A DNA stretch of 64,000 nt from Prorocentrum cordatum (Eukaryota; Sar; Dinophyceae; Prorocentrales; Prorocentraceae): positions 64,390 through 128,389 of the forward strand of contig CAUYUJ010018728.1 in NCBI GenBank assembly GCA_963575745.1, given 5' to 3'. Positions 49,034 to 59,508 of this stretch are shown piece after piece (positions within the stretch are counted from its first letter, which is position 1; every line of letters begins with the position of its first letter). The position numbers and the translations under genes are program-made. The notes beneath the pieces are model-generated. The model was not told the DNA's origin. It did no database searches and saw only the letters and a list, made by a program, of their open reading frames with translations.

Positions 49034-50789
49034 GAAATGGCAGTGTTCAGGGACTACCTGCTGGACCCAGAGAACCCCGACGTCAGGATGCCGTTCTTCA
49101 GCGGCGGCAGGCAAGAAGCATCTGACCGCCACGAGACGAGCAACGGGAACTTCGCAGCTCACCGCGAGAGTTTGGTCAGGAGGACCGTGAGGAAGGGCCT
49201 GATGGAAGACGTCAGGGGCGAGGCGTGGGGAATCCCCGACCGTGGCGACGGCGTGCCGCCTAACCCCGCCAACTTTGAGTCGGGGGAAAAGGGGGGTATA
49301 CATATTCGGTCGACGTGATTTGACGACGAGTTGTCTTGGCGCGACAAGTGTGGACACTTTTTGTCGCACCGTAGGTCCCTTTCCGCCCCGAACATCGAAA
49401 GGCAACATATCCACTTGCTCAGGCACGCCACCTTGGGAGAAGCAATCTACGGCGGGGTTTCCCGCGAGCTTGGCAACCGGTTCCTGAAGGCAACGCTTGG
49501 CAACGGTCTGAGGGTTCCACCCGCTCACCCGGAGCTGCATCTGCAGAGGCCTGAAAGAGATCCACGACTCAAGAGAAAAGTCGGCGGGGGTGTAAATTTG
49601 GGGGGTTCGATCAGTAGCCGTTCAGGGATGTGTGCGTCTCTAATTTGATGGATTTTGATGGAGAAACTTTGGTTGTGATGGATATCGCTTGGGTTTTGAT
49701 GGTTATGAGGGTGCTGATGATGATGATGATGGCGATGTTGATGGCATTGATGAAAATGATGGTGGTGCTGATGATGATGATGGTGTTGACGGTGGTGATG
49801 CGGATAACGGTGATGACGATGATATTGATGATGATGATGATGATGGGGCTGAGGCAATGATGAGGTGATGGCAATGGTAAGGGTGACAAATATTCCATAT
49901 CCTCATGTGGTTGGGGTCTCGCTTGGACTAGAGCACTGGTTGGTCGTTCTCCTCACCACCTCCTCCTCCTCCTCCTCCTCCTCCTCCTCCTCCTCCTCCT
50001 CCTCCTCCTCCTCCCCCTCCTCCGCCTCCTCCTCCTCCTCCTCTGGTACTTTAGGCTCACACCCTTCGCTGGCCGCCTCCCCGAGCGCGCGCCGCCGCTG
50101 GGCCGCTGCCGGGCACGCAGAAGGGTGCCAGTTCGGCGGCGCTGGAGGCCACGCGCGGGGCGCTGCTGGCCGTTTATGCGGCTGCTGGGCTCGCGTCCGC
50201 CTCGGGGCGGCGGCCCGCAGCGCGCTGGTTGCGCGTGGCGGAGGGCCTGCTCCGCACGGCGGTGGCTCAGCTTGGCGCGCCGACCGCCGACCCTGAGCCA
50301 GAGGCCGATGCGGGCCCCCCGACGGCGCCGCGACGCCGTCGCCCGCGCGGACGTGACCGAGGGCATGGCGGGGGCGATGCGAGCCCAGATGACGACGTCG
50401 TCGCGATGGGGCAGTACGAGGAGGGGGCGGCTGGCGCGGCGGTGGCAGGCGGGGCTGCGGTCGACGACCAGCCGATGCTGTCCGACGAGTGGGCGGATGC
50501 GTTCCCTGTGCAGCGCTGGCGTCCTGCGGGCGGCACGGGCCGCGGCAAGGGCAAAGACGAGGACAAGGGCACGAATGACGCGGACCAGGACGAGTACAAG
50601 GACACGGACTCCCTGTCGGAGCTCCGCACGAAGGTCGCGCGCCTCCGGAAGGTCGTGGGCCTGCCCCCAGGGGCGGAGGACGCCTCAGGCAATCCCTTGT
50701 GCCTGAAGGCCATCATCGACAAACTTCTCGCCTTCAAGAAGGCTGGGATCATGGTTGGTGCGCCGCGGCAGAGCAGTGGCACGGGATGA
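49021..50789 (+). CDS. Two-exon hypothetical gene with in-frame TGA
   Basis: Exon 1 (49021-49579) reads MAVFRDYLLDPENPDVRMPF, SLVRRTVRKGLMEDVRGEAW and HIHLLRHATLGEAIYGGVSR. A TGA at 49316-49318 interrupts it, with clear coding on both sides. The intron is 49580-50054 (gtcggc ... ggtactttag). Exon 2 (50055-50789) begins AHTLRWPPPR and continues with an Ala-rich helix, an acidic Lys/Asp linker and LSELRTKVARLRKVVGLPPG, KAIIDKLLAFKKAGIMVGAP, then a stop. Both exons meet in phase 0. ATG at 49037 is a possible start, or translation begins in an earlier exon. No family is recognised. The TGA makes this copy suspect unless it is an error. Confidence 0.5.
49650..49864 (+). repeat. GAT/GGT-rich degenerate microsatellite (in intron)
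   Basis: gatgatgatgatgg-type repeats within the predicted intron. Confidence 0.85.
49958..50043 (+). repeat. TCC microsatellite acting as intron 3' end
   Basis: About 28 TCC units directly followed by tctggtactttag, so the microsatellite lies where a polypyrimidine tract is expected. Confidence 0.85.
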
Positions 50790-50972
50790 AGTTGCCTTTC
50801 CTCATCCTGTCAAGGGGTCGGCATCGGTAAGTCCGACTCGCCCGTCGTCGCTTGTGCTTCGACACGTTCATCGTGCTGCTGGGCGCCCTCGCGGAGCCGC
50901 TGTAGCTGCCCACGGAGCCCCGTGAGTTGGGCCCGCGGCGACGCGCCACGAGGCAGGACCGCCGCTCTCGGC

Positions 50973-50975
<3 letters not shown>
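50790..50975. other. Short 3' flank, nothing recognised
   Basis: Unique DNA between the stop of the hypothetical gene and the pyrimidine tract. Confidence 0.5.
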
Positions 50976-51003
<28 letters not shown>

Positions 51004-53685
51004 CTCTTCCTCTTCTTCCGCATCCTCCCCCCCCCCCCTCCTCCCCCCCGTCCTCCTCTTCCTCCTCCTCCTCCCCATCATCGCCATCCTCGTTATCATC
51101 CTCCTCACCCTCGTCGTCCGCATCCTCCTCCTCCTCGCCTTCCCCCCTCCTCCTCCTCCTCCTCTCCTCCTCCGCCTCCTCTTTCCCTCATCATCCCATC
51201 CGTCCCTGTCTCCTCCTGCCCCCCCCTCCCACCCTCCTACTTCTCCTCGTCTTCCTCCTCCTCCTCCACCTCCTCCCCCCCCTCCTCCTCCTCCTCCTCC
51301 TCCTCCTCCTCCTCCTCCGCCTCGTCCTCGGACCCGTCCATTCCTCCTCCTTCTCGTCCTTCTCTTCGTCCTCCTCCTCCACATCATCATCCTCCTTGCC
51401 ATCCTCCTCCTCGCCCTCGTCTTCATTGCCCATCAATCTCCTCTCCTCGCCCTCTTCCTCCTCCTTCTCTTCCTCCTCCTCCTCTCCTCCTCCTGCTCTG
51501 CTCCTCCTCCCTCCTCCTCCTTCCTCCCTCCCCCCCCCCCCCCGCCCCCCCCCCCCCCCCCACCCCCCCTAACCATCCCACCCGCCACCCGCCCACCCCC
51601 CCCCACCACCCAACACGTACACGACACACACACACGACACACACATTCACATTTCACTTCACACACTACACGCACGCACGCACGCACGCAACACACACGA
51701 CAACAACACACACAACAAACACGCGGCGCGCGCACACACACTACACCAACACACGCACGACACCGCACACACGCACACACGCACACACGCACCACACGCG
51801 ACACACGGCACACCACGCACACACCAAACACAACGCCACTCGCACACTACGCACTGAACCGCAACACACGCACACGCACACGCACACGCACACGCACACG
51901 CACACGCACACGCACACGCACACGCACACGCACACGCACACGCACACTCACACGCACACGCACACGCACACTCACACGCACACGCACACGCACACTCACA
52001 CGCACACGCACACGCACACGCACACGCACACGCACACGCACACGCACACGCACACGCACACGCACACGCACACGCACACGCACACGCACACGCACACGCA
52101 CACGCACACGCACACGCACACGCACGCACGCACGCGCGCACGCGTACACACACACACACTCACACACCACTCCCCCTTCCTTCTCCGCCCCCCCATTATC
52201 CTTCCCATCCTTTTCCTCCTTCTCCTCCTCATCCGTCCCCTCCTCCTCGCCATCATCCTCCTCGTCCTCGTCGTTCTTGTCGCGTTCCTCCTCCTCATCC
52301 TCATGCCTCTCCTCCCCCTTCTCCTCTTCTTCCTCCTCCGCCTCATCCTCGTCGTCCTCCTCCTTCTCGCCCTCATCCTCTTCCTCCTCCCCTTTCTCGC
52401 CAGTGCTCCTCCTCATCTTCCTCCTCCTATTCCTCCTCCTCCCCCCCCTCCTCCTCCTCCTCCCCCTCCTTCTCCTATCACCCCCCCTCTCCCTCGTCGC
52501 CCCCCTCCTCTTCCCCTTCTTTCTCTTCCTCTTCCTCTTCCTCCTGTTCCTTCCTCCTCCTCTTCCTCCTTTTCGTTCTCCGACTCCTCCTTCTCCACCT
52601 CATCCTTGTGTCTCCTCTTCCTCGTCTTCGTCGTCATCCCCCCCGCCATCATCCTCCTCATCCTCGTCGTCCCAATCATCTTCCTCCTCCTCCTCCTTTC
52701 TTCCCTTCCCCCTCCTCTTTTTCCTCCTCCTCGTCATCTTCCTCGGCCTTCTCCTCTTCCTCCTCTTCCCCCTCTCCTCCTCTGCCTCCCCCCTGTTCTC
52801 CTCCCCATCCCCCCCCTCCTCCTCCTCCTCCTCCGTTTCGTCCTCCGCCCCCTCCTCCTCGCCATTGTCCTCCTCGCCCTCGTCGTCCTCATCGCGTTGT
52901 TCCTCCTCCTTTTTCTCTTCCTCCTTCTCCTCCTCCTCGCACCCCTCTCCCTCCACCTCCCCCTCCGCCTCCATTTCCTTTTCTTCCTCATCCTCCTCCT
53001 CCTCGCCCCTATCCACCGCTTCCTCCTTTTTCCTTCTTCTCCTCCTCCTCGCACTCTTCTTCATCTTCCTCCTCCTCCTCCTCTACCTCCTCCGCCTCCC
53101 CCCCCCTCCTCCTCCTCATCGCCACATCGTCCTCATCCTCCCCCTCCTCCCCCCCCCCTTCCTCCTCCTCCTGCTCCTCCTCCTCCTCAACCGCCCCTTC
53201 CTCGTCCTACTCTTCCTCCTCCGCCTCTTCCTCCTCTCCCCCCCCCCCCCCCCTCCCCTTTCCCCCCTTCTTATTCCCCCTCTTTTTTCTAAATTCCCCC
53301 CCCCCCTTCCCCTTCCCCCCCCCCCCCCCCCCCCCCTTTTCCTCCTCATCCTCACCCTTCGTCGTCCTCCCCCCCCCCGCTCTTCCTCCTCCTCTTCCTC
53401 CTCCTCCTCCTCTTCCTCCTCCTTCCTCCTCCTCCTCCTTCTTCTCTTCCCCTCCTCCTCCTCCTCTTCCTTCCCCACCTCCTCCTCTTCCTCTTCCTCC
53501 TCCCCCCTTCTGTTGTTCGTCCTCCCTCGTCCTCCTCTCCTCCCCCCCCTCCTCCTCCTCCTCCTCTTCCTCCTCCTCCTCCTCCCCCCCCTCCTCTTCC
53601 TCTTTTTCCTCCTCCTCCCCCTCCTCCCCTCCTCCTCCTCCTCCTCCTCTTCCTCCTTCTCCTCCTCCTCTTCCCCCCCTCCGTA
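50976..53685 (+). repeat. 2.7-kb pyrimidine tract (CT, TCC, poly-C) with CA-rich centre
   Basis: Begins with (CT)n at 50982-51003, then TCC/CCT and poly-C runs, a CACACG array (51865-52130) and more TCC to 53685. The 919-codon plus-strand frame and the Arg/Glu-rich minus-strand frames are low-complexity by-products. Confidence 0.9.
51600..52170 (+). repeat. CA-rich block with CACACG hexamer array
   Basis: Irregular CA/CG dinucleotides (51600-51864) lead into about 44 hexamers CACACG with three CACACT variants near 51950-51990 (51865-52130), ending gcacgcacgcacgcgcgcac. Alternating purine-pyrimidine DNA of this kind favours Z-DNA. Confidence 0.9.
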
Positions 53686-53856
53686 GCAAATTTGGCTCCA
53701 GGCCAAACTGGTGCTCATTTCATTGCCTATCTGGGGTAGGCCCCCACGGCTTTCAGTGCTTTTCGCATCCGCAGCCACACTCACGGGCGAGCTGCCGCCC
53801 ACTTCATATTCCTCCCTTGCGCTGGTCGCGAGGGCCCCCTGGGAAGCAGAGAGGCG

Positions 53857-55059
53857 ATGGCCGCCGCGGATCGCGGTGGAGGGACCGCCCCTGCTGACGG
53901 AGGAGCTGCCGCCAATGTTGGCGGCGCCAGGCCGCGACGCGCACGCCCTGAAGGCGGACGAGGCTCGCCAGCAAGGTTCGCAAGCCAATGCACAGTCTGC
54001 AAGCAGTGCCGATACGAATGGACATGGAAGGGGAAGTCCGAGTGCTTCTCTTGTGGCAAGCAGCTGGCTCCACCACCTGCCTAACACCGCCAGCCCACAG
54101 GGGCTTGGGCAGGAGCCAGCAAGCCACCGCCGTGGAAGGAGCCGCCAGTGGCCGCCGCCCCTACAAGGGACGCCATCCCCGCCGCGCTCAGCACGCTCCT
54201 CAGCGACACCAATCACGCCGAACTCGTCGGCAACCTCAAGGACGCCCTCCAGCAGCCCGACAAGCCTCCGCCTGCCCGCGCAGCCGAGCAGGTGCTCCAG
54301 TCGGCGCTGTCAGTCCTCACCGACAGGGAGAAGAAGTTCCAGCAAACGGTCGACGACGTCGAGACCGCCAAGCAGTGGCACGACGACGCCGTGGACAAAC
54401 AAGAGCAAGCCGCCCTTGACCTAGTCCAGGCACAGAACGCATGCGCCAAGGCACAAGCTGACCACAGTGCCCATCTCGCTGGAGCAGTACGCGGAGCACC
54501 ACCTGCGGGGCCTCCGGAAGCCTTCAAGGTTGACAGCTCAACGTGGGACGACCTCTCCATTTACGATGATGGACCCCGCACCCAGATGGAACAGTGGAAG
54601 CAAGAGCTCGACCAGCGCCTCGCCGAGCTCAACAGCGGCCAAGAAAAAGTTCGAGAGCTCCTACGCCAAGCCAAGGAGTGCACCACCAACCCTGCGAAGC
54701 GCAAGAAGCCGAATGGGGAAGCACCTGCTGCTCAGCAACCTGCTCCTGAGCCTGGGCGCCCTTCCGTGCCGCCAGCCGAACAGCAGCCAGCCGCCGCGCC
54801 TGGAGGACAGGCGCAACCTGGCACGCCAGGAGCATTTGCCGCCCCACCTGCTGAGCCACGTCAGCCTGGAGGCGCCCCTGGACCCGCCGCAGCCGCCCTT
54901 GCCGCCGACGAGCCCACCGAGGAGGCCCGCAAGGCCGCCGCCGAGCTCATCGCCACCACCGCCAGGGCCAGGGAGCTGGCCTTCGCAGCGAAGGGCATTG
55001 GCAAGGGCGCCACCACGGTGCCAGCGGCAGCGGCAGGAGCCCCACCGTCGCTGGGGTAG
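53857..55059 (+). CDS. LINE ORF1: zinc ribbon and coiled-coil protein, one in-frame stop
   Basis: From ATG 53857 the frame reads an Ala/Gly-rich start, then CTVCKQCRYEWTWKG and ECFSCGK, a CxxC...W...CxxC zinc ribbon. A TAA at 54082-54084 interrupts it. The same frame continues KPPPWKEPPVAAAPTRDAIP and a heptad-like coiled coil (DREKKFQQTVDDVETAKQWH; WKQELDQRLAELNSGQEKVR), then an Ala/Pro/Gln-rich tail to TAG 55057. LINE ORF1 proteins bind the element RNA; zinc motif plus coiled coil fits that role. If the TAA is genuine, translation could begin at a later codon. Confidence 0.65.
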
Positions 55060-55079
55060 CCGCAAGCAGCCTGCTCGGC

Positions 55080-55975
55080 TTAAGGGGCCTGGGACCCGCG
55101 CCAGTGGTCCGCCCACGGCAGGAGCACCCGCCCCTAAGCCCGAGCAGGCAGCGCAGATCCTGTTCGGCAACATCACGGAATGGGGCCCGCAGGCCGCGAA
55201 CTCTCGTCGCAACGCAGGGTGCAAGTACCACCTGATAGCGCTAGCGGAGACGCACGTCGACGCGAACGGCCTCACGGAGCAGATCGGCAAGCTCGCCGTG
55301 GGCGGCTGGAAGCTCTCGGCCACACCGGCGGTGGCTACCAACGAATCGGACAAGGGGACCCATGGCGGCGAGTGGGTCCTCACGCGCAGGGACGCGGCGG
55401 CGACTGCGTTCGAGGGCTACAGGGGCTACTATTTCAAGCGCCACAAGAGGCAGCCGTTCGTGGGGTTCACGCCGGCGGTCCTCCACACCAAGAGCGGCAG
55501 CGAAGTCGTCGCGGCGGCGCGCCTTCGCCCTGGCCTACGGGGCCAAGGCGCGAACAGGAACATCCTGGTCTCCATCTCCACCTTCGTGGACATGCTCACG
55601 GGCCCGTGGATCATCCCGGCCGACTGGACCTACGAACCGCACTGGTGGGACAACAAGCCGTGGCTCACGCGCTGGAACGGCGCCATCTTGACCGGCCCAA
55701 ACTGCATGGCGACGTGCGACAAGGGCTCGGGCTCCGTGTACGACTACGCGATCGTACGAGGGGACGTCGCCACGCACATCGGGATCGAGGCCATCTACGA
55801 CGTCCCCTGGAAGACCCACTGCGGCATCCAGATCACGGTGGGCACCGCCGAGCCGTGGCAGTACAAAGCTATAAAGGTTCCCAAAGCCCTCCCCGCGCGA
55901 GCCAGACCCAGAAAGGTCGCGGACACAAATGGCAAAAGGTCCAAGGCTCGTGCGGAGGCGTTGCGAACCAGGAGG
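55080..55975 (+). CDS. LINE endonuclease domain (APE-like)
   Basis: In a different frame from ORF1. It reads QILFGNITEWG (Asn strand), YHLIALAETHVDANGL (catalytic Glu in ET), GGEWVLTRRD, PWIIPADWTYEP, GSVYDYAIVRGD and KTHCGIQI (terminal His). The order N, E, D, D, H is that of APE-like endonucleases, which nick the target DNA. The usual GDxN is ADWT here, so a catalytic Asn position is changed. It joins the reverse transcriptase by a one-base frame change near 55975. Confidence 0.65.
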
Positions 55976-58236
55976 GAAGGCTACCAGAGCACTTGCGCGA
56001 CGAGTTCTACGCCCTGTACGCCAACCGCGAGACGGCCAAGGAGGACCCCACCCCCTTCGCCATCCCCCAGGAGAACTGGGACGACGCCGCCGACGAGGTC
56101 AGCAATTTCCCGATGTTCGATGGCACAAAGGTCGGCACCAAGGAGGACAGAGGACACATCTTCCACGAGCCGAACCTCGCGGAGGACATCAACTCGAAGT
56201 ACGCGCAGTGGATCGCGACCCTGGAGCTCGCCTTCCTGGAGACGCATGCGGTCCCCGACGAGGACAGGGCCAGGTACCAGGGCAGGGCAGAGGGGTACAG
56301 GACCACCAAGCAGACGATGAAGGCGTCGCCTTGCCTCAAGGACCCCGAGGCCACCTGGTGGCAGCACCTCAGCACCCTTGTCGTGAGGTACACCGCGCTG
56401 GTCACGAACGGCAAGGACCCCAAAGCCCGCCAGTACATCCACAACACAGTCATGAAGAAGTTGGACGACCTAGAGAACCCCGAGTTCTCCAAGGAGCACT
56501 TCGGTAGCAAAACCGACCCGCAGGAGATCGAAGAGTGGAAGACCCAGCTCGCCACCCTCGAGTACTGCGACGAGGACGACCTGCACCACATCAGCGCCAC
56601 CACCATGGAGTGGACCCACAAGGCCATGGCGAGAGCTGCAGGTAGAGAACGAAAACGGCACCTCGACTGGGCGAAGCTGGCGTGGAAGGAGTCACCAGGC
56701 AAGCTGCACCGCATGGTCACCGAACCCAAGGCGCCGCGCCTGGAGGACAAGCAGCCCCACAGGACGGTGGGCGACCCATCCACGGTCATGAACCACTCCG
56801 CCGACACCTGGCGCTCCATGTGGGCGTCCGACAGCTACAACGCCAAGCAGATCATCAGCGCCTACGAGAAGGCCATGCGACTTGCGAAAGAGGACCCTCT
56901 CTCGCCCATCGAGCCGCAGCACGTGCAAGCCATCGTGGGCACCGCCAACCCGAAGAAGGCGAGAGGAGTCCACAACATCGGCCCCATCGACATCCAGAGG
57001 CTACCCGAGAAAGGGATCCAGGAGCTCGCCGACATCTACAACCACGCGGAGGCCAACGGACTGCGGCCGCAGCAGCTCCGCGCCACCATTGGGGCCATGG
57101 CCCCCAAGCCCGCAGGTGGAGAGAGAATCTTGGGCATGCTCCCCACCATCCCCAAGACGTGGGCCAGGGTCCGCTCCAGCGTCACCGACGAGTGGTCCAA
57201 GGAGCTCGGGGGGTTCTGGGACACCGCCATCAAAGGCTCCAGCGCCCTAAGAGCAGCGCTGGTCAGGGCGCTGCTCGACTTGACGGCAGCGACCTTTGGC
57301 ATCGCCTTCGCGACCTTGCTGATGGACGTAGAGAAGTTCTACGACTCGGTCTGCTACGCGCTCCTCTTCGACGCCGCCATCGGGGTGAACTTCCCCCCGA
57401 TCGTCGTGGCGCTGCAGGTGCAGCTCTACCTGGCGCCCAGGTACTTGCGCATGCACGGCTGGGTCAGCGACATCATAGATGACGAGAGGTCCATTGCCGC
57501 GGGCAGCTGCAATGGCGGTAAGCTCGCCAAAGTCTACCTGGGGCCGATCCTGCAGAGGGCCCACATTAACCACACCTACGCGGGCCTGTGGACGTTCGCG
57601 GACGACGCGGTCGCGAGAACAGAGGGCCAAACCAAACAGGTCGTCAAGGATCTGATCGGCGTCGGCGCCGACTTTTGCGCCGGCATGACGGGCGCGGGGC
57701 TTCGGGTCTCGCCCAAGACCACCGTCGTCGCCTCCAACCAGACGATCGCCTACGCAGTGCACGACGGCCTCAAGCAGAAGGGCTACTACGTCGAGGTGGC
57801 CAACAGCGCGGTCGACCTCGGCATCGACGTGGGCGGCGCCAAAAGACGGGTCGTGGCCAAGGCCACCAAGAGGGCCAAGACTGCGAGGAGGCGCACTCAC
57901 CGCATCGTCGCCAAGGTCAGGAAGCACGCCTCCCTCGCCAAGATCGCGAAGGGCTTGTGGAACACGGGCCCCAGGCCGCAGGGGACCTACGGCCACCAGA
58001 TCATGGGCCTCGCCCCAGCGGCCATCCTCGACCAGAGGCGCCAGGCCATCCAGGCCTCTGCGGGGAAGGTCCCTGGCCGCTGTCTCTCCACAGCCCTGGC
58101 CGTCGCCATGAGGAAGAAGGACCTTGCCATCGAGCTCAGGTGCCAGTCGATCGCCGAGTGGCTCAACTTCTGGACGCAGTACCCAGAACACCACATGCGG
58201 GTCACGCAGGCGTGGAATCTGATTTACAACAAGTAG
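55960..58236 (+). CDS. LINE reverse transcriptase
   Basis: Continuous frame with PEHLRDEFYALYANRETAKE, a long N-terminal region, the fingers segment (TANPKKARGVHNIGPIDIQR, then GGERILGMLPTIPKTWARVR), motif A MDVEKFYDSV (57322-57351), motif B-like RSIAAGSCNGGKLAKVYLG and motif C WTFADDAV (57592-57615; FADD replaces YADD, as in many LINEs). The thumb region follows. It copies the element RNA into DNA at the nick. The frame ends at TAG 58234-58236, but coding continues after it in the same frame. Confidence 0.85.
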   Translation, partial: VANQEGRLPEHLRDEFYALYANRETAKEDPTPFAIPQENWDDAADEVSNFPMFDGTKVGTKEDRGHIFHEPNLAEDINSKYAQWIATLELAFLETHAVPDEDRARYQGRAEGYRTTKQTMKASPCLKDPEATWWQHLSTLVVRYTALVTNGKDPKARQYIHNTVMKKLDDLENPEFSKEHFGSKTDPQEIEEWKTQLATLEYCDEDDLHHISATTMEWTHKAMARAAGRERKRHLDWAKLAWKESPGKLHRMVTEPKAPRLEDKQPHRTVGDPSTVMNHSADTWRSMWASDSYNAKQIISAYEKAMRLAKEDPLSPIEPQHVQAIVGTANPKKARGVHNIGPIDIQRLPEKGIQELADIYNHAEANGLRPQQLRATIGAMAPKPAGGERILGMLPTIPKTWARVRSSVTDEWSKELGGFWDTAIKGSSALRAALVRALLDLTAATFGIAFATLLMDVEKFYDSVCYALLFDAAIGVNFPPIVVALQVQLYLAPRYLRMHGWVSDIIDDERSIAAGSCNGGKLAKVYLGPILQRAHINHTYAGLWTFADDAVARTEGQTKQVVKDLIGVGADFCAGMTGAGLRVSPKTTVVASNQTIAYAVHDGLKQKGYYVEVANSAVDLGIDVGGAKRRVVAKATKRAKTARRRTHRIVAKVRKHASLAKIAKGLWNTGPRPQGTYGHQIMGLAPAAILDQRRQAIQASAGKVPGRCLSTALAVAMRKKDLAIELRCQSIAEWLNFWTQYPEHHMRVTQAWNLIYNK

Positions 58237-59508
58237 ATCACGCGCGGCAACAGGAAGTGGAGGAAGGTCATGGGCCCCATCTCCGCCATCCAGGCCGTCC
58301 TCCTGGACGCTGGCTGGACCTGCCCGACGCCAACGGAGTGGTCACGACCACTTTGGGCAGGCGAGACCCATGCCCAGGAGTGGCAGCTACCTCACAGTGG
58401 ACAAGCCGACTGGGAGGACAAGCGCTACGACGTGGACCCTGCGGAGTTCGTCCACGAGTTCTGCCTGTCCTTCGAGAGGAGCCTCTGGAAGGACGCTGCC
58501 AAACATCCACATGGAGAAGGATTGCAACGTGGGGGCCCAGACGTCCACATAGTTGCCAACGAGACGGGGCAGTTCACGAGGAAGGGCCAGCACGACCAGT
58601 CGGCCCTCAACCTGTGCGTGGTCGCGGGGGCGCAATGGCCCAGAAGCCGACTCGAGACGGGGTGCAACGCTACTCCAACCTGTCCGAGATGCGGAGAGGC
58701 CGACGAGACGCTCATGCACAGGGTCTGGCTGTGCCCCTGCAACCGCGACCACGAGGACTACACGGATTCTGACGCCCTGTTGCCCTCTGCCCTGGCTGGA
58801 GCAGAGGCTGCTCCCGCCTACTGGCTCCGTGGCCTGCCTGCGCGCGCTGACACGCACCCGCTCTTTGCTTCGTTGGGGGGGGGCGGCGGGTGGAGCTGGG
58901 TTGGGCGGGATTGGGGGGGCTGCGTCAGTAGCGACGGCACCCTCGCCCTCTTCGGAGACGGTTCCGGAGGTCAGTACAGTGATGACCCACGTCGCCGAAG
59001 AGTGGGGACCGCCTGTGCTGCTATGAAGTGCCTCTTCGGGGAGTGGGTCCCCTGGGGAGGAATAATGTCGGGCCTCGAGGGCCCCTGTCAAACCGTGCCC
59101 CGTGCAGAGCTGCTAGCTTTCGCGCTCGCCCTAGAACACTGGAAGGGCGACCTCTGTTTCATTACAGACCACCTGCCGCTGCACGACGGATGGCGGACGA
59201 ATCGACACTTGCGCCCCAGCGATGGCGCAAATCAGGACATGTGGGCACGAAATGCCAAGGCAAGTCGTGCACGTGGCACTAGCCAGCTCACTGAGATCTG
59301 GGTGCCCTCACACAGCGAGGAGTCACCTGGCCTAGCCTCAGACCCTGTGCGATACTTCCACACTATCGGCAACGCGACGGCCGATGCATGGGCAGGTGTA
59401 GCGGCCCAACAGTCTTACGAGGCAGCGCTTGTATACGACAGGCCCCTCCCACTGACCTGCACGATGCCCAGTGCGCCCTCGTCCGCAGGAGGGCGCGCCG
59501 TGCCCTAA
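58237..59508 (+). CDS. LINE zinc motif and RNase H domain
   Basis: Same frame as the reverse transcriptase, directly after its TAG (ITRGNRKWRKVMGPISAIQA), so RT and RNase H were probably one polyprotein. CPRCGEADETLMHRVWLCP is a Cys/His zinc motif typical of LINE C-termini. RNase H residues appear in order: LFGDGSGG (Asp), PRAELLAFAL (Glu), FITDHLPL (Asp), WVPSHSEE (His) and GNATADAWAG (Asp). RNase H removes the RNA strand after copying. A one-base frame change at about 59451 (cccctccc) moves the reading to the next block. Confidence 0.8.
   Translation: MTRGNRKWRKVMGPISAIQAVLLDAGWTCPTPTEWSRPLWAGETHAQEWQLPHSGQADWEDKRYDVDPAEFVHEFCLSFERSLWKDAAKHPHGEGLQRGGPDVHIVANETGQFTRKGQHDQSALNLCVVAGAQWPRSRLETGCNATPTCPRCGEADETLMHRVWLCPCNRDHEDYTDSDALLPSALAGAEAAPAYWLRGLPARADTHPLFASLGGGGGWSWVGRDWGGCVSSDGTLALFGDGSGGQYSDDPRRRRVGTACAAMKCLFGEWVPWGGIMSGLEGPCQTVPRAELLAFALALEHWKGDLCFITDHLPLHDGWRTNRHLRPSDGANQDMWARNAKASRARGTSQLTEIWVPSHSEESPGLASDPVRYFHTIGNATADAWAGVAAQQSYEAALVYDRPLPLTCTMPSAPSSAGGRAVP

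Noticed and set aside
51865-52130. Telomere or CRISPR-like array
   Set aside because: CACACG hexamers are contiguous without spacers and are not a known telomere unit. They are a simple microsatellite.
50927-53686. 919-codon plus-strand open frame
   Set aside because: It consists of Ser/Pro/Leu-rich translation of TCC/CT tracts and Thr-Arg repeats from CACACG. No domain, no start context, and all frames stay open in such DNA.
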